Shown here piece by piece: positions 9,070 through 15,275 of a stretch of 64,000 bases of DNA. The notes under the pieces were generated by a model, which saw only the letters and a list, made by a program, of their open reading frames with translations, searched no databases and had not been told where the DNA came from. This stretch comes from Onstottus_B arcticum (GTDB lineage: Bacteria; Acidobacteriota; Blastocatellia; UBA7656), in the NCBI GenBank assembly GCA_038040485.1, contig JBBPIE010000021.1, positions 1 through 64,000 of the forward strand, in the 5' to 3' direction. Within the stretch, counting starts at the first letter, position 1, and each line of letters starts with the position of its first letter. Both the position numbers and the translations under genes were made by a program.

Positions 9070-9152
9070 GGTTGTCGGACGGGGTGAGGGGGATAGGAAG
9101 ACCTCGGCCTTGGGACGATGTCGCCCTTTCTCCGCGTCGCCCGATCTCCGCA

Positions 9153-10694
9153 TCACCCCGTCTCCGCTTCGCCGCCTCCCGGCCGCACGCCCGTCATCAT
9201 ACATCCGATCTCTTCTTCGCTTACCGACTTCGGATCGACTTCGCCGACGACGTGACCTTCGTACAGCACGATCACTCGATCGCTCAAGCTCAGCACTTCA
9301 TCCAGCTCGGCCGAAACGAGCAGCACCGCCGCGCCCGCATCTCGAAGCTCGATCAGTTTGCTGTGAATGAACTCCGTAGCCCCGATATCAACGCCGCGAG
9401 TCGGCTGCGCCACAAGCACAAGCTTCGGCTTTATGTCGAACTCGCGCGCGACGATCAGCTTCTGCTGATTGCCTCCTGAGAGCGCTCGAGCTGGAAGAGC
9501 GATGTTGGGCGGTCTCACATCGTACTGCTTCACAAGCTGCTCAGCCCGTTTGACGATCACCTCGTTGTTCAGCAGCAGACGTCCTGAAATCGGAGGTTCG
9601 CGATGAACGCCCAAGATCGAGTTCCCTGCCAGGTCAAAGCTCATCAACAACCCTCGGTGCTGGCGGTCTTCCGGTATGTGCGCGATCCCACGGCGCTTGC
9701 GGTCGCGTGGATTCAAGTTGTTGATCGAAGCCCCTTCCAAAAGCACTTCTCCAGAAGTCGCATCGCGCAACCCGGCAAGTATCTCAATCAACTCGGTCTG
9801 GCCGTTGCCTTCGACTCCGGCGATTCCAAGCGTCTCACCGCCGCGCACTTCAAACGACACGTCGCTGAGCACAGTGTTGCCTTCCAAACCTCTAAGCGTC
9901 AGTCCGCGCACGTCAAGCACAGCCTCGCCTGGACTGGCCTCGTCTTTCTTCACTCGCAGCAACACCTCACGGCCAACCATCAATTTCGCGAGCCCCTCAG
10001 CCGTAGCGTCCTTAGTCGGCAGATTCCCAACGACTTTGCCGTCCCGCATGACCGTGATGTTGTCCGACAGCGCAAGCACTTCGGCGAGCTTATGAGTGAT
10101 GATGATGATCGTCTTGCCTTGCTCACGCAGTCCGCGCAGGATCGCAAACATCTCGCCGACTTCCTGGGGCGTAAGCACGGCGGTCGGCTCGTCGAGAATC
10201 AGGATGCGCGCGCCTCGATAAAGCGTCTTTAGTATCTCGACGCGCTGTTGCTGTCCCACCGAAAGGCTCCCGACCACAGCATCGGGATCGATCCTCAAGC
10301 CATACTGCTGGGAAAGCTCTCGCACTCGCGACCGCGCTTGCGCGTAGTCGATCGAAAGACCCGATGTCGGCTCGCCTCCCAGGATGATGTTCTCGGTGAC
10401 TGTGAGCGGCTCGACCAACATGAAGTGTTGATGCACCATTCCGAGACCGAGCCTGATTGCGTCGCCCGGCGAAGCTATCTTGCGAGGCCGGCTGTCGATC
10501 AGAATGTCGCCCTCGTCCGCGGTGTAGAAGCCGTAGAGGATGTTCATGCAGGTCGATTTGCCTGCGCCGTTTTCGCCTATGATCGCGTGGATCGATTGAT
10601 CGGGGATTGCGAGGCTGATGTTATCGTTGGCGAGCACTTCGCCAAAGCGTTTGCTGACGCCGCGCATTTCGACTGCGTATTTCGGGTCGCTCAT
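9153..10694 (-). CDS. ABC transporter ATPase, double nucleotide-binding domain
   Basis: A 513-residue protein with two fused ATPase domains, the arrangement of RbsA/NupO-type importers. First domain: IIGENGAGKSTCMNILYG (Walker A), SVGQQQRVEILK (signature), ILILDEPTAVLTP (Walker B). Second: GIAGVEGNGQTELIEILAG (degenerate Walker A), LSGGNQQKLIVARE (signature), LVLVAQPTRGVDIGA (Walker B with Gln in place of Glu). The asymmetry, with one site degenerate, is normal for this family. It is first in the transporter operon. No substrate-binding lipoprotein of the BMP/Med family is visible in the window, so the binding protein must be encoded elsewhere if the importer is functional. Confidence 0.93.
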   Translation of the reverse strand: MSDPKYAVEMRGVSKRFGEVLANDNISLAIPDQSIHAIIGENGAGKSTCMNILYGFYTADEGDILIDSRPRKIASPGDAIRLGLGMVHQHFMLVEPLTVTENIILGGEPTSGLSIDYAQARSRVRELSQQYGLRIDPDAVVGSLSVGQQQRVEILKTLYRGARILILDEPTAVLTPQEVGEMFAILRGLREQGKTIIIITHKLAEVLALSDNITVMRDGKVVGNLPTKDATAEGLAKLMVGREVLLRVKKDEASPGEAVLDVRGLTLRGLEGNTVLSDVSFEVRGGETLGIAGVEGNGQTELIEILAGLRDATSGEVLLEGASINNLNPRDRKRRGIAHIPEDRQHRGLLMSFDLAGNSILGVHREPPISGRLLLNNEVIVKRAEQLVKQYDVRPPNIALPARALSGGNQQKLIVAREFDIKPKLVLVAQPTRGVDIGATEFIHSKLIELRDAGAAVLLVSAELDEVLSLSDRVIVLYEGHVVGEVDPKSVSEEEIGCMMTGVRPGGGEAETG

Positions 10695-11094
10695 ATCGTT
10701 GATAGATGCGCTCTCGGCCTCGAGCTACGCTGCCTGAGAGTTCAAGCTTATGAAGGCGGCGTTATGATAGTTGATTGGCGGCGGGATGGAAAGCGGCCGT
10801 ACGAACTGATGGTGTGGTCATAGCGTGTTGAGGAGGATCTCGCCACAAAGCCTCGAAGACACGAAGGTCCACAAAGTTTTTCTTTTATGCAGCTTGGTGG
10901 CTTAGTGTCTTTGCGGCAACCCGAGCTCGACCACGCATCAACACACTGGGACCCCACTACCTACGAACCTAATAGGCACTATTCGGGATCGTGATCGATG
11001 TGAAATTCAACCGCGAAGACAACGAGACGCGGAAGTGGCGCTGAGATGAGCTCCGCGCTGCTTCCGCGTCTCTGTGATGAAGCTGCTTCCTGCG
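10695..11094. other. 400-nt intergenic region with degenerate inverted repeats
   Basis: No credible gene. It separates the nucleoside operon from the sigma-factor operon. Two imperfect inverted repeats are visible: 10839-10918 (CCACAAAGCCTCGAAGACAC ... TGGCTTAGTGTCTTTGCGG) and 11016-11092 (CCGCGAAGACAACGAGACGC ... GCGTCTCTGTGATGAAGC). They are degenerate members of the AACCGCAGAGACGCAGAG family. Confidence 0.6.
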
Positions 11095-11958
11095 CTACTT
11101 CGCGACTTTTGTGGAAACCACGACAACCAGGCCTTTGTCACCCATGGTCGTGCTTCCTACCACAACTCGTTCTCCCTGTCGCAAACTGACCGGTGATCGG
11201 AAACCGATGTTCTGGTACTGAACAGACGTTCCGAGATTGAGCGGAACTCGCATGTTGAAGCGGAAGTCTGTTTGGACAACCGGAGAACCTGAGCCCGTTT
11301 CTATGGAGATACCGCCTAGCTGGTAGTCGTAGAAGATCGGACTCGGCGCCGTCGGCACAGCGGCAAACAACTTGGATTCCGCGACGCCACTGTTTTCCAC
11401 TCCGGCCCCCTCCTTGGTGCGGTGAATGGCCGAGGTCATCATCGTGTAAGACTTGTACTTGAGCGCAGCCTTTAACTGCTTAACCACATCACCCAACTCG
11501 GCTGGGTAGTCTTCCGCCTCGCCTGGTGAGCTGGTTGCAATAAGCACGTGCACGCTGAACTCGATGGCCGGCCGCGGCCCTTCTGCAATGTCGAGGCGTT
11601 TGAGCGCTTCTTCGATCGCGGCAATGTTCTCCGGAAAATCGCGAACTGTCAGCGTCTTGAACTCCCGGTCCACGGAGAAGTTCGCGCCTTTGAAACCGCT
11701 GCCTAGTGGACGTATCACCCCAAGCAATCCGATCGGATCGCGGTACTTGATCTCAAAGACTCGTCCTTTGAACCCCTTCTCTTCAACGTACTCGGGGCTT
11801 TTTGCCGCCGGCTGAGAAGGCGCTGCGGCCGGGGTCTGCCCTTCCTTGCCAAAACTCACCGGCGCCAGGGTTAAAGTTGTCACAAGCGATAAGCCGATCA
11901 ATCCGGCTGTAGCCATTCTGTTTCTGAGAGACATGAGACCTCCTGTTCTTTTCATCAT
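11095..11958 (-). CDS. exported protein with secretin short-domain-like region
   Basis: A 287-residue protein with a signal peptide (NRMATAGLIGLSLVTTLTL), a Pro/Ala linker, then FEIKYRDPIGLLGVIRPLG and FKTLTVRDFPENIAAIEEAL and KRLD, which resembles the N0/N1-type short domain found in secretins and TonB-dependent receptors. The C-terminal half (QLGGISIETGSGSPVVQTDF, VSLRQGERVVVGSTTMGDKG) resembles the beta-lip region of such proteins without a pore-forming domain. Its ATG overlaps the stop of the anti-sigma gene (ATGA), so it is translationally coupled and belongs to the sigma-factor operon. A role as envelope sensor or structural partner is inference. Confidence 0.7.
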   Translation of the reverse strand: MMKRTGGLMSLRNRMATAGLIGLSLVTTLTLAPVSFGKEGQTPAAAPSQPAAKSPEYVEEKGFKGRVFEIKYRDPIGLLGVIRPLGSGFKGANFSVDREFKTLTVRDFPENIAAIEEALKRLDIAEGPRPAIEFSVHVLIATSSPGEAEDYPAELGDVVKQLKAALKYKSYTMMTSAIHRTKEGAGVENSGVAESKLFAAVPTAPSPIFYDYQLGGISIETGSGSPVVQTDFRFNMRVPLNLGTSVQYQNIGFRSPVSLRQGERVVVGSTTMGDKGLVVVVSTKVAK

Positions 11959-12662
11959 GGGTTTGTTTGCTGGCTGTCGATTTGCCTGGGTGCGAACCAG
12001 ATGATTCGAATGTTCGGATCACTGGTTTGAATATCGATGCGAAGCACCCCGGCGGATTCGAAGGCAACGGCAGATGGCGGTTGAGGCTCGGGCATCGCAT
12101 TGGCGACCTGAGTCGAGACTTGCCCGCCGCCGGCGCCGTTTCGTTTTTCTCGGTGAGACTTCGCGAGAGCGGGCCTGCGGCGATGGCGATCGCCCGTAGA
12201 ACTACGAGGTGGCTCGATAGCCCTCGGCGACTCGTTTCCGCTCGGCGCGCGCGGAGCTTGCTCAGGGGCGCCTTCAGTCAACCGAATTGGTAACGGCGAC
12301 CCGGGCTTCGCGAGATAAAACCAAAATGTCAGTGCCCCGAAGACAACTAACAACAGCGCAGCCGCAACGGCAGGCCGCACCGCCGTTCGCGCAAAAGCTT
12401 CCTTCATCTGTTCGAACAAACCGGGACGCGAACTCGCCGTTTGAAGCTCTCGCATTACTCCTCGCTTCAAATCAAAGAGCAATGCTTCGTCAAGATCGGG
12501 CGTCGCTCCGCTCAACCAGTTGCGGCTCGCTTCGTACTCAGCAGCCAGCGCCGCGCATTGGCCGCACGTGTTCACATGCGTTCGCACTTCGCCGATCGTT
12601 TGCCCGTCGATGTCGCCGCCTGCGTAGAGCGGCATCAACGCTTCAACGCGTTTGCAATTCAT
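11955..12662 (-). CDS. anti-sigma factor, zinc-finger membrane type
   Basis: A 235-residue protein. The N-terminus has MNCKRVEALMPLYAGGDID and RTHVNTCGQCAAL, the HxxxCxxC zinc motif of ZAS/zf-HC2 anti-sigma domains. A single membrane helix follows near residue 105 (AVAAALLLVVFGALTFWFYL), then a Pro/Arg/Ser-rich periplasmic part ending in a short folded segment (SAGVLRIDIQTSDPNIRIIW). It starts 4 nt after the sigma gene stop, and its own stop overlaps the next start. It should hold the ECF sigma factor inactive at the membrane until released by a signal. The inducing signal cannot be read from the sequence. Confidence 0.85.
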   Translation of the reverse strand: MNCKRVEALMPLYAGGDIDGQTIGEVRTHVNTCGQCAALAAEYEASRNWLSGATPDLDEALLFDLKRGVMRELQTASSRPGLFEQMKEAFARTAVRPAVAAALLLVVFGALTFWFYLAKPGSPLPIRLTEGAPEQAPRAPSGNESPRAIEPPRSSTGDRHRRRPALAKSHREKRNGAGGGQVSTQVANAMPEPQPPSAVAFESAGVLRIDIQTSDPNIRIIWFAPRQIDSQQTNP

Positions 12663-12666
12663 CTTG

Positions 12667-13311
12667 CTACCCTCGCCGTTTCATCACGCGGTCTCGATAC
12701 TGCTTTATCTTTGTTCGAGCCGAGCTGATCTGAGATCGCACTGTCGTCTGGGTTGAGCCGAGAGTCCGGGCGACTTCTTCAGTCGATAGTCCCTCGAGGT
12801 CCCGCAGCACAAGCGCCATCCGCTCTTTGGTAGACAAGGTACCGAGCGCTTCGGCTATCAAGGCTCGCTGCTGCGACCTGATCGCGTTTGCCTCGACGTC
12901 TTCGCTGCTGGCCAGCGACTCAAATGTGCCGGCCTCGCGCTCACCTTCAAAAGAAGCGAACTGTTCACGGCTGCCTCGCTTCCGCGCGTGATCGCGGCAG
13001 ACGTTGACGATGATTCGATATAACCAGCCGCCAAAGTCCTGCTCAAGCTTGAAGCCGGCGAGGTATCGATAAGCTCGCAAAAAGACTTCTTGCGACGCAT
13101 CTCGCGCGTCTTCCTGGTTGCCGAGCAGCCGCCACGCAGTAGTCATCACCTTCCTCTGATAGCAGTCGATAATCTCCTCGAACGCGGCGGTGTCGCCCTG
13201 CTTCGCGCGCTGGACGATCGCCGCAAGAGTCGAGTCCGCTGCGTGCCCTGTGGGTTCGCTTAGCCTGAGGCCTTCAGTCATCAAAGCTATTTCAGCAACC
13301 TCACCCGGCAT
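12667..13311 (-). CDS. ECF RNA polymerase sigma factor
   Basis: A 214-residue sigma-70 family protein of the extracytoplasmic-function class. Region 2 is visible as FEEIIDCYQRKVMTTAWRLL and DARDASQEVFLRAYRYLAGF, with GGWLYRIIVNVCRDHARKR (2.3/2.4); region 4 as LSTKERMALVLRDLEGLS and TEEVARTLGSTQTTVRSQIS. Length and domain order are normal. An internal ATG at 13281 would also give a full domain set. It heads a three-gene operon with its anti-sigma factor and an exported protein. Such genes usually autoregulate, but I could not identify a convincing ECF promoter upstream. Confidence 0.93.
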   Translation of the reverse strand: MPGEVAEIALMTEGLRLSEPTGHAADSTLAAIVQRAKQGDTAAFEEIIDCYQRKVMTTAWRLLGNQEDARDASQEVFLRAYRYLAGFKLEQDFGGWLYRIIVNVCRDHARKRGSREQFASFEGEREAGTFESLASSEDVEANAIRSQQRALIAEALGTLSTKERMALVLRDLEGLSTEEVARTLGSTQTTVRSQISSARTKIKQYRDRVMKRRG

Positions 13312-13644
13312 TCAGTTTTCGTCCTCGCTCCTATTGATTACTACTCGGATGGTGACAAAAGCGTTGAGAGGGAGTTTGAGTAAGCATGTCCAAGATTCGA
13401 TTCTCTGCGTTTGTCTCTGCGTCTCGGCGACTCTGCGGTTGGCAGGACTTCAACACCAACTAACCGCCGAGACACGGAGTCACAGAGGTTTCGCAGAGAA
13501 GACATTCCGAACCACAACAAGCTGCTTAGCTGTTCTTTGAGCTTTTGTGGCAATGGAGTTGCCACCAGTCGTCTAACGCTGCATTTGGTGGGCGGTTCTG
13601 TTATGTAACAGCGGGCGAGACGCCCGCGCTCCCAGGTGTTCGAG
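13312..13644. repeat. intergenic region with two inverted repeats
   Basis: A 333-nt gap between divergent-tail genes that holds no gene. 13401-13502 is a member of the AACCGCAGAGACGCAGAG family: TTCTCTGCG ... CTCTGCGGTTGG facing CTAACCGCCGAGACACGGAG ... CGCAGAGAA. 13611-13627 is a perfect short hairpin, GCGGGCG-AGA-CGCCCGC, just past the rpiB end, which could act in RNA as a 3' stabiliser or terminator stem; no T-run follows. Confidence 0.75.
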
Positions 13645-14271
13645 TCACTTCAAATATTCGCGCTCGATTGCGTCGATCTTGGCGACGCGGCGCTTGTGAC
13701 GGTCTTCGGTCAACTCGCTCGCGAGCCATGCGGCAACGATCTTTCGCATAAGCTCCGGCGCAATCTTCCCGCCGAGCGTCAGCACATTTGCGCCGTTGTG
13801 CTCCCGGCTGTTGCGAGCCGAGGCTTCGTCGTAGCACATAGCCGCTCGCACACCGGGCACTTTATTCGCGACCATACACGAGCCGATGCCCGCGCCATCG
13901 ACAATTATCCCTACGTCGCAACTCCCCCGCGCAACGGCTCGCGCTACAAGATGCGCGTAGTCCGGATAATCAACCGCATCCGTCGAGTGAGTGCCGAAGT
14001 CTTGATGTTCATGACCAAGCTCCGAAAGCACGTGCTTGATCTGTTCCTTCATCTCGAAGCCGCCGTGATCAGCGCCCAGCGCTATCTTGCGCCGCCGAGC
14101 CGCGGTCCTACGCGTTGCCCGCTCGAGTTTGATCCCGCGCTCGTGCAAGATGTCTTCGGCGAGCGGGGTAAGAAGCGCCTGCTCATCGATGCGGATAGTG
14201 TCACCGGCGACGGCGTCCCGGAGCTCGCGCTCGGTGATGACTTGTTTGCCTCTTTCGTCGAATAGCTTCAT
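13645..14271 (-). CDS. rpiB: RpiB/LacAB-type sugar-phosphate isomerase with N-terminal extension
   Basis: A 208-residue protein. Residues about 61-205 are an RpiB domain: KIALGADHGGFEMKEQI, DFGTHSTDAVDYPDYA, ANKVPGVRAAMCYD, SREHNGANVLTLGG. It should interconvert ribose-5-phosphate and ribulose-5-phosphate. Two oddities stand out. The usual CGTGIG active-site loop reads DGAGIG, so the catalytic Cys is replaced by Asp. An extra N-terminal domain of about 60 residues (VITERELRDAV, LLTPLAEDILHERGIKLER) resembles the ITE.(D/E)LR...LTP.A...L..RGI segment of microcompartment-associated enzymes such as EutT. The gene may therefore be a specialised isomerase rather than housekeeping RpiB. ATG at 14271; the upstream region is repetitive. 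Confidence 0.85.
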   Translation of the reverse strand: MKLFDERGKQVITERELRDAVAGDTIRIDEQALLTPLAEDILHERGIKLERATRRTAARRRKIALGADHGGFEMKEQIKHVLSELGHEHQDFGTHSTDAVDYPDYAHLVARAVARGSCDVGIIVDGAGIGSCMVANKVPGVRAAMCYDEASARNSREHNGANVLTLGGKIAPELMRKIVAAWLASELTEDRHKRRVAKIDAIEREYLK

Positions 14272-14275
14272 TTGA

Positions 14276-14456
14276 TTTTGGATTTTAGATTTTGGATTTT
14301 GGATTGTCTAACCGTTTTGTCGATTGCGGATTGCGGATTGTGGATTGCGGATTCCGGAAACACGGGCGGGACGCAAGTCGAGCTCTGCAACTCGCAATCA
14401 CCAATCCGCAATCCGCAATCCCAAATCCGCAATCCCCAATCCGCAATCCGCAATTC
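14276..14456. repeat. inverted array of GCGGATT-type words
   Basis: The left arm is built of iterated TTTTGGATTT then GATTGCGGATTGCGGATTG units; the right arm carries the complement, AATCCGCAATCCGCAATCC and variants, around a loop of about 40 nt. It lies between rpiB and hpt. A near-identical design occurs at 49929-50022. Confidence 0.85.
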
Positions 14457-14458
14457 CT

Positions 14459-14487
14459 TTGACACCGCCTGCTGGCTCTCGTATATT
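14459..14487 (+). promoter_or_regulatory. sigma-70 promoter of hpt
   Basis: TTGACA (14459-14464), a 17-nt spacer and TATATT (14482-14487), close to consensus. The predicted start near 14494 leaves a leader of about 30 nt that includes the hpt ribosome site. Confidence 0.7.
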
Positions 14488-14524
14488 CCACGCTCACCCG
14501 CAAATCCATCAGCAGGAGAAGCCG

Positions 14525-15100
14525 ATGAGCGCCCAGGAACAAGCCTCCTTCATGAACGATCCGAACCTCAAGGTCTTGATTGACGAAGTCCGTCTTCAAG
14601 CTCGCGTGCGCGAGATCGGCCAGCAAATCACTCGGGACTACGCGGGCAAGAACCTTCATCTGGTCGGCGTGTTAAAGGGCGCGTGCGTGTTTTTGTCCGA
14701 CTTGATGAGGTCGATCGACCTGCCGCTCTCTTTGGACTTCATTGGAATATCGAGCTACGGCGCTTCGACCAAGTCGTCGGGCGAGGTTCGGATAACCAAG
14801 GACCTGGATGTGAGCCTGGCCGGCCGCGACGTCCTGGTAGTCGAAGACATCATCGATACCGGTCTGACGTTGAACTACATGGCAAACATCTTCCGATCGC
14901 GCGAAGTGAACTCGCTTGCGATCGCGGCGCTTTTGGACAAGCCCGACCGCCACGAGATCGACGTCGAAGCAAGGTACATCGGCTTCACGATCCCGAACCA
15001 TTTTGTTGTTGGGTACGGCTTAGACGTAGCCGAAATGTACCGCAACCTCCCGTTTATCGCCGTGCCTGAGAACCCCGAGAACCTTCTGATCAAGAAGTAG
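14525..15100 (+). CDS. hpt: hypoxanthine (guanine) phosphoribosyltransferase
   Basis: A 191-residue protein with HGPRT motifs: LHLVGVLKGACVFLSDLMR, SLDFIGISSYG, VLVVEDIIDTGLTLNYM (PRPP-binding loop) and VGYGLDVAEMYRNLPFI. It converts hypoxanthine or guanine plus PRPP to IMP or GMP. ATG 14525 has CAGGAGAA 5 nt upstream and a good promoter at 14459; the frame upstream of it is repeat sequence. It is monocistronic, ends at a palindrome (15121-15138), and converges with the TIR-NB-ARC gene. It complements the purine nucleoside phosphorylase at 6118. Confidence 0.94.
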   Translation: MSAQEQASFMNDPNLKVLIDEVRLQARVREIGQQITRDYAGKNLHLVGVLKGACVFLSDLMRSIDLPLSLDFIGISSYGASTKSSGEVRITKDLDVSLAGRDVLVVEDIIDTGLTLNYMANIFRSREVNSLAIAALLDKPDRHEIDVEARYIGFTIPNHFVVGYGLDVAEMYRNLPFIAVPENPENLLIKK

Positions 15101-15120
15101 CAGCGTGGTGGTAGAACCCT

Positions 15121-15138
15121 GTCTCGCGACCGCGAGAC
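15121..15138. terminator. hairpin downstream of hpt
   Basis: GTCTCGCG-AC-CGCGAGAC is a perfect 8-bp stem 20 nt past the hpt stop. There is no T-run, so intrinsic termination is uncertain; it may simply stabilise the 3' end. Confidence 0.4.
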
Positions 15139-15275
15139 GCACCGTTGAGTCAACCTGCGTTCCATTGGCTGGCCTTCCGAAGCTCGTTCTACCCCGCAAT
15201 CATAGCGGTCGCGTGGGTTGGCGATGGGATTCCGGCTTTGCTTCGGGGTTCCAACTCCTGATCTAGGTCAGGCGC

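Noticed and set aside
15101..15275. tRNA-derived attachment site matching the tRNA-Arg 3' end
   Set aside because: I looked for a copy of the tRNA-Arg 3' sequence on the far side of the TIR gene and found none, so island boundaries are not shown.
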